Source: Actinomycetes bacterium (GTDB lineage: Bacteria; Actinomycetota; Coriobacteriia; Anaerosomatales; Anaerosomataceae). From it: a stretch of DNA of 64,000 nt. Shown one piece after another: positions 23,923-32,485 of the stretch; the first letter of the stretch is position 1; every line of letters starts with the position of its first letter. A program made the translations under genes and the position numbers. The DNA is taken from the NCBI GenBank assembly GCA_022839745.1, contig JALHJB010000010.1, positions 19,827 to 83,826 of the forward strand. Direction: 5' to 3'. The notes below the pieces were generated by a model. That model was not told the origin of the DNA, made no database searches, and saw nothing but the letters and a program-made list of their open reading frames with translations.

Positions 23923-25159
23923 CGCTCGGCACGCCCGCACCCGGCACCGACGTACGCACGCCATTGCCCCCGGCAAGGACGGCAAGCGAAAGCATGCCGT
24001 CGGCGGCCTCCAGCAGCGCGTCGTGCGACACACCGTCCACCGGCAGGAACGCAACGCCCACGCTGACGGTCACGCTCACGCCGCTCACGCGGAGCGACTC
24101 CACAGCCTGCCGGAAGGTCTCCGCGATGGCATATGCGCGGTGCTCGAGCGGTGTGCGATCGGACAGCCCGCGTGCCACCTCGGGCACGATGAGGGCCAGC
24201 TCTTCGCCTCCGATGCGGCAGGCGGTGTTCACGTCCCAGCCGTCGACACCGGTATCGGCGCTCGCGATGTCCTTGAGCAACCGGGCGATCGCGGCCAGGA
24301 TCTCGTCGCCCACCTCGACGCCAAAAGTCCGGTTGACGTCGCCGAAGTGGTCGATGTCGGCGAGTATCAGCGCGACCTGACGGTTGTTGCGCATGGCACG
24401 CTCGCACTCGGTCATCAGGATACGCTGGAAGTAGTGCCGGTTGTAGAGGCCTGTGAGGTCATCGATGAACGAGCTTTCTCGTAGCTCGAACTCGCGGCGC
24501 CTGATCGTTTTCATCATCAGCATGCCGACCAGGGCGGCGCCTGAGAACAGCGTGACCTCCCAGAGATAGCGCACGAGCACGTATGTGATGTTCTGCTGGA
24601 GGCCGGATGTCACGAAGGGGAGCTCGACGTGAGGAAGCAGCCCCGTGTAGTCGCCGACGAGCACCGCACCGTACAGGAGCGCCGCGCTGGCCACCAGCAT
24701 CCAGACCTGCCAGCGGCGAGGCAGGATGAAGGCCGCCTCCAGGATGAAGACGAGATACATGGCGGGGAACCACGAGTACACACCGCCGCTGTAGTAGACG
24801 AGCACGGTGGCCACGAGCATGTCGAACAACAGCTGCGCCTGGTTGAGGAACGCGACATTGGCGACTTTGGGCAACACCGCCTGGTAGAACCCGTTGTACA
24901 TGAGCACGAAGATCAGCGCGATCGCGGGGATCGTCATGTTGCGGATCAGCGAATCGAGGTCGGTCGAGGTGGCGAACACGCTGGCGCCGAAGACCGAGAA
25001 GATCGCGAGCACCGCCACGATCGCCCAACGCACGCGGATCACGAGCCGCACACGCTCAACGTTGGAGCGCAGCGCCTCGATGTCGTATTGGGTGGGCTGT
25101 TCACGCCAGGACACGACAGCGCCACGCGCCAGTGTCTTGGCGATCCTGCTGTGTATCAC
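23906..25159 (-). CDS. Membrane-bound GGDEF-domain protein (probable diguanylate cyclase)
   Basis: A 417-residue protein with an N-terminal membrane region of about six helices (residues 40-220) and a C-terminal GGDEF domain (about 245-400) that would make cyclic di-GMP. Domain marks are FIDDLTGLYNRHYF, ILADIDHFGDVNRTFG and the signature RIGGEELALI. The signature is GGEEL rather than GGDEF/GGEEF, which may still be active, and no RxxD inhibitory site is seen before it. GTG at 25159 is preferred since GGAGG lies six bases upstream. Confidence 0.9.
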   Translation of the reverse strand: MIHSRIAKTLARGAVVSWREQPTQYDIEALRSNVERVRLVIRVRWAIVAVLAIFSVFGASVFATSTDLDSLIRNMTIPAIALIFVLMYNGFYQAVLPKVANVAFLNQAQLLFDMLVATVLVYYSGGVYSWFPAMYLVFILEAAFILPRRWQVWMLVASAALLYGAVLVGDYTGLLPHVELPFVTSGLQQNITYVLVRYLWEVTLFSGAALVGMLMMKTIRRREFELRESSFIDDLTGLYNRHYFQRILMTECERAMRNNRQVALILADIDHFGDVNRTFGVEVGDEILAAIARLLKDIASADTGVDGWDVNTACRIGGEELALIVPEVARGLSDRTPLEHRAYAIAETFRQAVESLRVSGVSVTVSVGVAFLPVDGVSHDALLEAADGMLSLAVLAGGNGVRTSVPGAGVPSDDDLR

Positions 25160-25239
25160 GCACGGCCTCCATGCGAAGGAACCCGTCTGCCAGGTGCCGA
25201 GTGTAGCACGCACGGGCGTATGCCAATGCCCGCTGGCTC

Positions 25240-27102
25240 CTAGAGGCCGCGGACCAGCGCGGTTACGAAATCGACGGCCTGCTCCACGGTATCAACGGAG
25301 ACGGCCTCGACGGTATCCGTATGCCAATGCCAGTTGGGCAGCCGGTCGTTGATATCGAAGGCCATCACGCTCATCACCCGGAAGCCCCGCGTGAGAGCGA
25401 CCACCGCGTCACCTGTAGCGCCCATGCGTTCCCGGCCGCGCACCGACATCTCCTGCTCCCGCACGGTGCGCTTTGCCTGAGACACCAGTCGCCGATCGGC
25501 ATGCAGGCGACGAGTCACCCCTTCGTGCGTGATGTACGAGACCGCACCCGCACCCACCGTGTCGATGTTGATGATGGCCGCGCCCTTCAGCTCACTGCCA
25601 TACGCGTCGAGCAGCGCCCGCATCCCGTAGCCTCCGGGCTCACCCGCTCCCGTGGCCACGAACCAGATCTCCTTCTCGGCGAGTGCCCTGTCCACGCCAT
25701 CGGTGACCTGCCTGCGGATGCGTGCCGCGATCTCGCTCGGATCGAGCGAACCGGTGATGTCGCCACCGGCCGATCCGGCCTTGAAGCCGAACTCGTCGTC
25801 ATCGTTGTCCAGGTTCTCCCACGAACCTATCTGCTTGCCCGCACGGCGGACATCGAACCCGCGGCCGATGCCGAGCCAGTCACGAAGGCCGTGGCCCTCC
25901 TCATCGGACTCGCGCCGCTCCCTGCGGGAGCGCGAACGCCCGGCGCGCGACCACTCCTCCTCGGACGCGTCCTCTTGAGGCGCCGACTCATCGGCACGCG
26001 CCCCGTCGTCTACGCGAGCGGCCTCCGGAGCGTCGCCCAGGTCGAAGGAGCCCTGTCCGTCCACCGGCTCGATATCGTCCCAGGCATCCCCTCTGTCGAG
26101 CGGACCCGAGAGGTCGATCGGCGCGGTGTACGCGGGCGTCGGCTCGACATAGCCCACGGGGCCCTGATCGTCCCACCCGTCATCAAGCGGTATGCGCGGA
26201 GCGGGGGCGGGCTCCGCCGAGGGCCATCCGTCATCGTCGGCGTCGAGGTCGTCGAGAGGCATGAGCATCTGGGTGTCAGCTGCCACGGGAGTCATCGGGC
26301 GGTAGTCAAGCACGACATCGTCATCGAACCCACCGGCCGCCATGACCGCCTCGGCACCTCGGCGCGTGGGAGCATACGCGCGCCCTTCGGCCGACTCAGG
26401 CACGGTCGCCTGCATCACTGCAAGCATCGCCGCCACGCCAGACGCGTTGTCGTTAGCGCCGTCGGTGGCATGGCCGAGCACCTCGCGCTGCACACCGGCC
26501 GAGAACGGGAGAAGCCAGAATCCAGCCACGAGGATCGCGAAGTAGCCCGTCCAGGGCTTCCATGTCTCCGCGAACGGGAGCGATGTGAGCGCCAGCCACA
26601 CCACCAGCGCCACCGGGACCCACTGCATCAGCTTCACGACCATAGAAGCGTGGCGAACGACTCCCGGGCTCGAGAGGAACGACGGCTTGGCTGTGTCGTA
26701 GTGAGCGACGATCACCACGCGCTGCAGCCGCTCGTTGCGGCGTGCCTTCGGCACATGGCGGGCGATTATGTTCTGGCTCGGTCCCTGCCCCAGGAAGCGC
26801 GCAAGGCTGAACCGCATGCCGAGGTCAAGCCACACCACAGCGGCCACCACGATCGCCAGTGCGAGAGCGGGCAGGCTCCACCAGATGGAGAGCACCGCGG
26901 AGGCGATGATGAGGGCCCCGTAGACGATGTGGGCGCGTGCGTCGGAGCGCGGCGAATCGAACTCCTGCCGCTCGACATCGAGGCTGTACGCCCGGAAGAC
27001 GGACTCGATGTACTCGGCCGCCTCGGCCTCGGCGTCGGTGGTCGCCGGCCGTGGCCCGATGGCGTCGGCAAGACGGTTGATGTGCTCCATCACCTGCGAC
27101 AT
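25240..27102 (-). CDS. M28-family zinc peptidase with two membrane segments and a large acidic insertion
   Basis: A 620-residue peptidase. Metal and catalytic motifs are all visible: VAHYDT, GANDNASG, the TGAGEPGG region and the C-terminal WHWHTDT. Between residues about 70-105 and 165-210 there are hydrophobic helices. A region of about 220 residues (roughly 245-470), Asp/Glu/Pro/Arg-rich with no predictable fold, is inserted between the DN-containing and the E-containing catalytic segments. Substrate unknown. ATG at 27102 has GGAG six bases upstream. Confidence 0.85.
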   Translation of the reverse strand: MSQVMEHINRLADAIGPRPATTDAEAEAAEYIESVFRAYSLDVERQEFDSPRSDARAHIVYGALIIASAVLSIWWSLPALALAIVVAAVVWLDLGMRFSLARFLGQGPSQNIIARHVPKARRNERLQRVVIVAHYDTAKPSFLSSPGVVRHASMVVKLMQWVPVALVVWLALTSLPFAETWKPWTGYFAILVAGFWLLPFSAGVQREVLGHATDGANDNASGVAAMLAVMQATVPESAEGRAYAPTRRGAEAVMAAGGFDDDVVLDYRPMTPVAADTQMLMPLDDLDADDDGWPSAEPAPAPRIPLDDGWDDQGPVGYVEPTPAYTAPIDLSGPLDRGDAWDDIEPVDGQGSFDLGDAPEAARVDDGARADESAPQEDASEEEWSRAGRSRSRRERRESDEEGHGLRDWLGIGRGFDVRRAGKQIGSWENLDNDDDEFGFKAGSAGGDITGSLDPSEIAARIRRQVTDGVDRALAEKEIWFVATGAGEPGGYGMRALLDAYGSELKGAAIINIDTVGAGAVSYITHEGVTRRLHADRRLVSQAKRTVREQEMSVRGRERMGATGDAVVALTRGFRVMSVMAFDINDRLPNWHWHTDTVEAVSVDTVEQAVDFVTALVRGL

Positions 27103-27231
27103 GGCTGCTCCAAGCACTCGATCGACGTGCCGGCCGAACGGCCGCCCTGCTGCAATGATACCGTAGCGGCGCGCACCCTACGCACCCGGCGCCAGTGGCG
27201 TGGAGCCGGCGACGACCCGGACGGACCCCGG

Positions 27232-28641
27232 CTACCGCCCGTGCCCGGATGAGTCCACCGCGATCATGGTGCGACGGATCGAGGACTGGCTCGTCTTGCC
27301 GTACACCTCGATCTGGTCGACAGCCACGAGCCGCCCAGGCTCCGACCGTGAGAAGTACAGGATCGACGCTCCGTGCGGGATATGCGGGTCGGGCCGCAGT
27401 TCAGTGAAGTGCACGCCCCCGGTGGTACCAGAACCGAGGAGCACCGTGCTGTCTTCCATCGCGAAGCTCGGCGTATGCGTGTGCCCCGAAACCACGATCG
27501 GCGTGCGTCCGATGAGGGGCCTGCCGCTTGCGGGGTCGTGAACCGCAACGATGTCGAAACGCTCGCGCTCACGCGCGTCCGCGATCTCCTCGCCGCGCTC
27601 GCGGGCGTGCCGCGAATCGGGCTCGACCCCCGGCCCTGCCGATGCCGGGTCGCCGATGCCGAGGATGACCAGTCCGCGCGCGGTGGTGGTCGTCTCGTCG
27701 TCGAGCACCGTCACGCCGCTTGCCGCGATCCTCGCCACCAGGTCCGGCGAGTCATGGTTGCCGGGCACGAACACGTACGGGCGCCCGCTCATCTGCGCGA
27801 TCGCGAGCGCGGCCTCCTGCTCGGTGCCAAAATGCGAGATGTCACCGGTATCGATGATCAGCTCTGCGTTATACGCGCGGGCAAGATCGAGGGTGAGCTG
27901 CATCCCGATGGGATCGAGGTGCAGGTCGGTGACGTGCAGCACCCGGTACGTATCGGGCAGCGAACCCCCGCCGGTGAAGGACTGATCGACCCCGTAATAC
28001 GCGGCCAGGTCGGATGCCAGCGAGCGGACCTGCCGCTGCAGCCCCTCGATGTCGGACAAGCGATCCTGCACGAGCGCGAGAGCGCCGGGGGCGTAGGTGA
28101 GCGCGCCGTTGAAGGTGGGCTCAGCGAACGCGCCGGGCTCGAAGGTCGCCGCGCCGAGACCGATCGTGCCGCCGCACACCGCAACGACCATGGCGAGCGC
28201 AAGCGCGATGAGCTTCCGGGACCGTGTGAACGCGAACGCCGCGAGTCCCGCCGTGAACAGGCCCGCCAGCGTCCCTCGCGTGCCGGCCGCCAACACCGCC
28301 CGCATCGCCGAGCCGCTCCACTCCTCAAGATCAGCGCCGTCTGGCACGCCCTCGGCAGCCAGCGCCTCGAGCCCGGCAACGTCGACCTCATCGAGCCGCA
28401 CCTCGGCATGAAGCGGCGCGGCGTGGGTGTCGGCCGAGATGCTGCCGAACGGCGGGAAGGCGAGCGTGGTGGTGCCGTCGAGCGCGGGCGTGAGCCGCAC
28501 CGCCACCGTGAGCGGGCCGACCTCATCGGTCACGGCGGCGACGGCGGTGAAGGCGAGAACGCCCAGTGCGACCGCGAGAAGGACCGCGGCCGATCCGATG
28601 GCCGCCGATGTCCGCGAGATGCGTGTGCGCTCTGAGGTCAT
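27232..28641 (-). CDS. Membrane-anchored metallophosphoesterase
   Basis: A 469-residue protein with an N-terminal signal anchor (residues about 14-40), a second hydrophobic region (about 122-160) and a C-terminal calcineurin-like phosphoesterase domain. The metal-ligand motifs are VLHVTDLHLD, IDTGDISHFG, FVPGNHDS and VVSGHTHTP. Such proteins hydrolyse phosphodiesters or phosphomonoesters at the membrane; the substrate is unknown. Confidence 0.9.
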   Translation of the reverse strand: MTSERTRISRTSAAIGSAAVLLAVALGVLAFTAVAAVTDEVGPLTVAVRLTPALDGTTTLAFPPFGSISADTHAAPLHAEVRLDEVDVAGLEALAAEGVPDGADLEEWSGSAMRAVLAAGTRGTLAGLFTAGLAAFAFTRSRKLIALALAMVVAVCGGTIGLGAATFEPGAFAEPTFNGALTYAPGALALVQDRLSDIEGLQRQVRSLASDLAAYYGVDQSFTGGGSLPDTYRVLHVTDLHLDPIGMQLTLDLARAYNAELIIDTGDISHFGTEQEAALAIAQMSGRPYVFVPGNHDSPDLVARIAASGVTVLDDETTTTARGLVILGIGDPASAGPGVEPDSRHARERGEEIADARERERFDIVAVHDPASGRPLIGRTPIVVSGHTHTPSFAMEDSTVLLGSGTTGGVHFTELRPDPHIPHGASILYFSRSEPGRLVAVDQIEVYGKTSQSSIRRTMIAVDSSGHGR

Positions 28642-28721
28642 GACACAACGATACGCCCTGGGCCGGGCATCCGTGCCTCCCGATCCAGGACGTATCGTAT
28701 GGTCGCACGTTCAGCGGGTGG

Positions 28722-29030
28722 TCACTGCCCCATCTCGGGCATGCCGCCCTGGTGGCAGTCGAAGCACTGGCTCATGCGATATGAGGCATGCTCCGCGACG
28801 ATCTCGGGATCGTCGCTGTGACACACGCAGCCCGGGATCTCCACGGCCAGCGGATCCGACCCGCCTTCGGGCGCGTCGGCCACAGCCGGCGCGGGCGCGA
28901 CCCCCGCGGGCGCCGCCGCCTGAGACGACGCCTGCGGGGCCATCGGCTTGCCGAACGCGAACATCGCAACCACCAGCACTGCCGTCACAAGCATCGCCGA
29001 ACCCACGATGACCGCGACCCGCTTCCTCAT
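28722..29030 (-). CDS. Small membrane-anchored cytochrome c-like protein
   Basis: A 102-residue protein: one N-terminal transmembrane helix, an Ala/Pro-rich linker, then a C-terminal domain with a canonical heme site (CFDCHQGG) and an upstream CVCHSDDPE (CxCH). It follows hcp and could pass electrons to it from the membrane; this is inference from position. A GTG at 29039 is an alternative start; no strong RBS separates the two. This gene is the last of the ygbA-ferredoxin-hcp-cytochrome cluster. Confidence 0.7.
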   Translation of the reverse strand: MRKRVAVIVGSAMLVTAVLVVAMFAFGKPMAPQASSQAAAPAGVAPAPAVADAPEGGSDPLAVEIPGCVCHSDDPEIVAEHASYRMSQCFDCHQGGMPEMGQ

Positions 29031-29042
29031 GCCTGCCACGGG

Positions 29043-30695
29043 CTAGGCCGCGCTCTCGCCGAGGATCGCGTCGAGGTCAGCCTGAGCGCTCTCGCCGATC
29101 GGCTTGATGGCGAAGTTGTCCACGAGCACCTGCAGCACCGCGGGGGTGATGAACGCAGGGAGGGTGGGGCCAAGCCGGATGTCGGTGATGCCGAGGTGGA
29201 GCAGCGTGAGCAGGATCGCCACGGCCTTCTGCTCGTACCAGGAGAGGATCATCGAGAGCGGGAGCTCGTTCACGCCCACCTCGAATGCCTCGGCAAGCGC
29301 GACGGCGATCTTGATGGCCGAGTACGCGTCGTTGCACTGGCCCACGTCGAGCAGGCGCGGGATGCCGCCGATCTCGCCGAGCTGGTGGTCGAAGAAACGG
29401 AACTTGCCGCAGGCCAGCGTCAGCACGATCGTGTCGGCCGGGGCCTGGTCCACGAAGTCGGTGTAGTAGCTGCGGCCGGGCTTGGCGCCGTCGCATCCGC
29501 CCACGAGGAAGAAGTGGCGGATGGCGCCGCTCTTCACGGCCTCGATCACCGTCGGAGCGACCGACAGCACGGCGTTGCGGCCGAAGCCCACCATCACGCT
29601 GCCGCCGTCCACCTCATCGGTGAAGCCGGGCAGTTCGAGCGCACGATCGATGACGGCCCTGAAGTCGCCGTTCTCCACGTGTACGGCCTTCGGGTGCGCA
29701 ACCCTGCCAGTGGTGAAGATGTTCTCGGCGTACGTGTCCTTGGGCAGCTGGATGCAGTTGGTGGTCATGAGGATCGCACCCGGGAACTCGTCGAACTCCT
29801 TGCGCTGGTTCTGCCATGCCGTGCCGTAGTGGCCATAGAAGTGGCTGTGCTTCTTCAGCTCCGGATAGCCGTGCGCCGGAAGCATCTCGCCATGCGTGTA
29901 GATGTCGATGCCGAGGCCCTCGGTCTGCTCGAGCAGCTCCTTCAGGTCTTTGAGGTCGTGGCCCGAGACGACGATCGCCTTGTTGGGCCGGTGACCGAGC
30001 GGCACGCTCGTGGGCACGGGGTGGCCGTACGCGCCGGTGTTGGCGGCATCCAGCAGCTCCATGACGCGCAGGTTGACCTCGCCGGCCTTGAGGGCAAGCG
30101 CCACCCACCCGTTGAGATCGATGCTCTTGTCGGGAAGCGCGGCCAGAAGCTCGTGCTCGAAGGCGTAGATCGCCGGGTCCGTGTGGCCGAGCACGCGGGC
30201 GTGGTCGGCGTAGGCCGCGACACCCTTGAGCCCGTAGACAGCGGTCTGCTGAAGCGCCTGGACGTTCGGATCACGATCATGGTCGGAGAAGATGCCCACG
30301 GCCTCGCCCTGGGCGATCAGTTCCTCGAGCGTGGCGGCCGGCTCGAACGCCACAGCCGGGTCGTCGGCGGGCACAACGCCGCCGGCGGCCTCCACCTTCG
30401 CGCGAAGCGCGGTCTTCGCCTCGGCACCACGGCGGATGATCCCCGCGAGGTGCTCGGCATCGAAGTCCACGTTGGTCACGGTGGTGAAGAGCGCGCCGTT
30501 GACGAACTCGCCGGCCGCATCATCGGTCACGCCTACCTTGGCGCCAGCGACGGCGATCGCCGCGATACCCTTGAGCTGGTGCAGCAGGAGGTCCTGCAGC
30601 GCCGCCACCTCGGGCGTCTTGCCGCAGACCCCGACGGTGGTGCACCCCACGCCCTTGCTGGTCTGTTCGCACTGGTTGCAGAACACGTGCTTCAC
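29043..30695 (-). CDS. hcp: Hydroxylamine reductase / hybrid cluster protein Hcp
   Basis: A 550-residue hybrid-cluster enzyme that in characterised relatives reduces hydroxylamine or removes nitric oxide. The N-terminal cluster ligands are MKHVFCNQCEQTSKGVGC then GVCGK (C-x2-C-x8-C-x5-C, residues about 6-24). Hybrid-cluster residues lie in EHELLAA, LACGKFRFFDHQ, and VGQCNDAYSA. Length is normal. It is followed by a small cytochrome and preceded by a ferredoxin and a YgbA-like protein, all minus strand. Confidence 0.97.
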   Translation of the reverse strand: MKHVFCNQCEQTSKGVGCTTVGVCGKTPEVAALQDLLLHQLKGIAAIAVAGAKVGVTDDAAGEFVNGALFTTVTNVDFDAEHLAGIIRRGAEAKTALRAKVEAAGGVVPADDPAVAFEPAATLEELIAQGEAVGIFSDHDRDPNVQALQQTAVYGLKGVAAYADHARVLGHTDPAIYAFEHELLAALPDKSIDLNGWVALALKAGEVNLRVMELLDAANTGAYGHPVPTSVPLGHRPNKAIVVSGHDLKDLKELLEQTEGLGIDIYTHGEMLPAHGYPELKKHSHFYGHYGTAWQNQRKEFDEFPGAILMTTNCIQLPKDTYAENIFTTGRVAHPKAVHVENGDFRAVIDRALELPGFTDEVDGGSVMVGFGRNAVLSVAPTVIEAVKSGAIRHFFLVGGCDGAKPGRSYYTDFVDQAPADTIVLTLACGKFRFFDHQLGEIGGIPRLLDVGQCNDAYSAIKIAVALAEAFEVGVNELPLSMILSWYEQKAVAILLTLLHLGITDIRLGPTLPAFITPAVLQVLVDNFAIKPIGESAQADLDAILGESAA

Positions 30696-30742
30696 TCCCT
30701 TTCATCGAGGCGCCAGACCCGCAGGTCCGCCGCGAGTGGTTC

Positions 30743-31129
30743 CTAGCCGTGGATGAGCGCCGGCAGGCAGCGGGTGCAGACCCACTCGCTGCGGCCCCGC
30801 TGGCGGACGGGCAGAAGCGACGCGTGGTCCTCGTCTGCACCGCACTTGAAGCAGACCTGCGGGATGTACGTCTTCCGCTTCTCAGCGATGATGGGCTCGG
30901 CGGCCTGGTGGTCGAACGGCACCGCCTCACGGGTCTCCAGCGTGAGGGCGCCGGTGGGGCATACGCCGAGGCAGAAGCCAGCGCCGTCGCACAGCTCCTC
31001 GCGGATGACCTTCGCCTTGCCGTCAACCATCACGATGGCACCCTCGGCACACGGGCTCACGCACAGTCCGCACCCGGTGCAGAGATCCTCGTCGATCCTC
31101 ACGATCTGCCGTGTCACTGTTGTCGTCAC
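30743..31129 (-). CDS. Ferredoxin with one intact cluster site and a cysteine-rich tail, hcp partner
   Basis: A 128-residue protein. The first iron-sulfur site is complete (CTGCGLCVSPC). The second reads CDGAGFCLGVCP, with Ala replacing one ligand, so it may bind a different cluster. The C-terminal 40 residues hold two CxxC pairs (VCFKCGADED and VCTRCLPA) like a rubredoxin or zinc-ribbon fold. Position 48 bases before hcp suggests it is the Hcp electron donor. Confidence 0.9.
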   Translation of the reverse strand: MTTTVTRQIVRIDEDLCTGCGLCVSPCAEGAIVMVDGKAKVIREELCDGAGFCLGVCPTGALTLETREAVPFDHQAAEPIIAEKRKTYIPQVCFKCGADEDHASLLPVRQRGRSEWVCTRCLPALIHG

Positions 31130-31153
31130 GCTGGTTCCTCTCTCGAATCGCCG

Positions 31154-31609
31154 CTACCGGGCGGCGTTGTCCTTGGTGGCGGTCGGCCCTTCCGCCTCAC
31201 GTCTGGCCATCTCACGCTTCCACTTCATCGCCTCGAGCGCGTGCTTGATGCCGGGAATCGCGTAGCCATGGAACACCGACCTCGGCCCCGCGTATCTCAT
31301 CATCTCGCGCTGCCACTCGGACTCTTCACGCTTGTAGCAGTGGGTGTCGCAGTGCGCGCAGAACGGCTTGGGGTCCTTCGGGCAGAAGGCCCGGCGCTTC
31401 TCCGCATACCGGATGTGCGCGGCGCACTCCTCGCACATGCGCGGAACCCGGTTCCCATACACGCCGAGAGCGCTCGCGTCGCTCGTGATCGGAGAGCGCG
31501 CACGGTCCTTATGCTTGGCTCCGCAGTAGATGGCGGCGAAGTCCGCCATCAGCTTCGTGTCGTACCGCACGCTCTCGTCCCGCATACGCTCTACGAACCT
31601 CTCGGACAC
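31154..31609 (-). CDS. YgbA-like nitrous-oxide-stimulated promoter family protein
   Basis: A 151-residue protein with the YgbA pattern: TKLMADFAAIYCGAKHKD, CEECAAHIRYAEKRRAFCP, then PKPFCAHCDTHCYKREE and MRYAGPRSVFHGYAI. E. coli YgbA is induced by NO stress. The C-rich segment suggests a metal or iron-sulfur site. GTG at 31609 is chosen because GGGGAG is well spaced upstream; longer readings run through the regulatory region. It is the first gene of the ygbA-ferredoxin-hcp cluster. Confidence 0.85.
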   Translation of the reverse strand: MSERFVERMRDESVRYDTKLMADFAAIYCGAKHKDRARSPITSDASALGVYGNRVPRMCEECAAHIRYAEKRRAFCPKDPKPFCAHCDTHCYKREESEWQREMMRYAGPRSVFHGYAIPGIKHALEAMKWKREMARREAEGPTATKDNAAR

Positions 31610-31675
31610 CCGATCACTCCCCTCGGTGCGTGTTCCGTTCCTCGAGAAAGGTACGCACGCCGGCCCGATCAATCC

Positions 31676-31689
31676 TTGACGCCGGTCAA
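31676..31689. promoter_or_regulatory. FNR/DNR-type operator between ygbA and the Crp/Fnr regulator
   Basis: TTGAC-GCCG-GTCAA is a perfect palindrome matching the FNR/DNR consensus TTGAYNNNNRTCAA. It lies in the 119-base gap between the divergent ygbA and Crp/Fnr genes, so the regulator may control both its own gene and the nitrosative-stress operon. It is the only exact match I noticed in the window. Confidence 0.7.
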
Positions 31690-31728
31690 ATCTCCGCCGA
31701 ACGTTGAGGAAATCTTCGAGGAGGATGC

Positions 31729-32436
31729 ATGAACGGCGCACAGAGGGATGACGTCCGTACGGCTCTTCGGGCCTGCCGCCTGTGGCACACGGCATCAGAT
31801 GAGGCCATCGACCGTCTTGCGGCGGTCGCGACCGTGGTGTCGGTGCCTCGGGGCACGACACTCGCCACCGAGGGGGACCCTGCCACCACGTTCGGCGTGA
31901 TCGTGGCCGGGCGGGCGCGTGTGTTCCACCTGCAGGCCGACGGCCGCTCGATCACCTACGAGACCGTGGATAGCGGTGGCGCGCTCGCGGCGGTGGCCGC
32001 GCTCGCGGGTGGCCGATACCCTGCCCACATCGATGCCGCCACCCCGGTGACCGTGGCCTGGCTGCCGCGCGAGTCTCTGTTCGAGTTGATGGCGGCCGAG
32101 CCCGCGGTCAGCCGCACGATGATCGCCGACCTCGCCAATCGAGTGGTCAACCTTACGTCAGTGGTGCAGACGCTGGCCCTCGATGTCCCCGGCCGGCTGG
32201 CCCGATACCTGTTCCAGCGTTCGCTCGCGGTGGGCGAGGCCACGGCCGAGGGACTGCGGGTGTCGCTCGGGATGCCGAAGAGCGAGCTTGCCGCGTCACT
32301 CGGGACCGTGCCCGAAACGCTCTCCCGTGCGCTCGGCAGGCTGCGGGACGAGGGCATCCTCGAGGTGAGAAGCAACGACGTGCTCATCTTCGACGTGGGC
32401 GCGCTCGCCAGGCTTGGCTCTGGCTACGAGGAGTGA
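31729..32436 (+). CDS. Crp/Fnr family transcriptional regulator
   Basis: A 235-residue regulator. An N-terminal cyclic-nucleotide-binding-type beta-roll spans about 15-130 (VPRGTTLATEGDPATTFGVI), then a dimer helix and a winged HTH (GMPKSELAASLGTVPETLSRALGRLRDEG). The recognition helix ETLSR matches FNR-type proteins that read TTGA half-sites. No iron-sulfur N-terminal cysteines are present, so NO or redox sensing would need heme or another mechanism as in DNR. GGAGGATGC precedes the ATG. It is divergent from the ygbA-hcp operon. Confidence 0.92.
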   Translation: MNGAQRDDVRTALRACRLWHTASDEAIDRLAAVATVVSVPRGTTLATEGDPATTFGVIVAGRARVFHLQADGRSITYETVDSGGALAAVAALAGGRYPAHIDAATPVTVAWLPRESLFELMAAEPAVSRTMIADLANRVVNLTSVVQTLALDVPGRLARYLFQRSLAVGEATAEGLRVSLGMPKSELAASLGTVPETLSRALGRLRDEGILEVRSNDVLIFDVGALARLGSGYEE

Positions 32437-32485
32437 GGAGCGGCGCATTGCGCCCATGCCCTGGCGCGCCGAGCGAGGTACCCCG

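Noticed and set aside
25321..27252. A 643-codon open frame on the + strand opposite the M28 peptidase
   Set aside because: The minus strand holds the M28 catalytic motifs; the + frame shows no recognisable domain.
28788..30746. A 652-codon open frame on the + strand opposite hcp
   Set aside because: It lies antisense to the clear hcp gene, has Arg/His-rich composition typical of high-GC antisense frames, and no family pattern.
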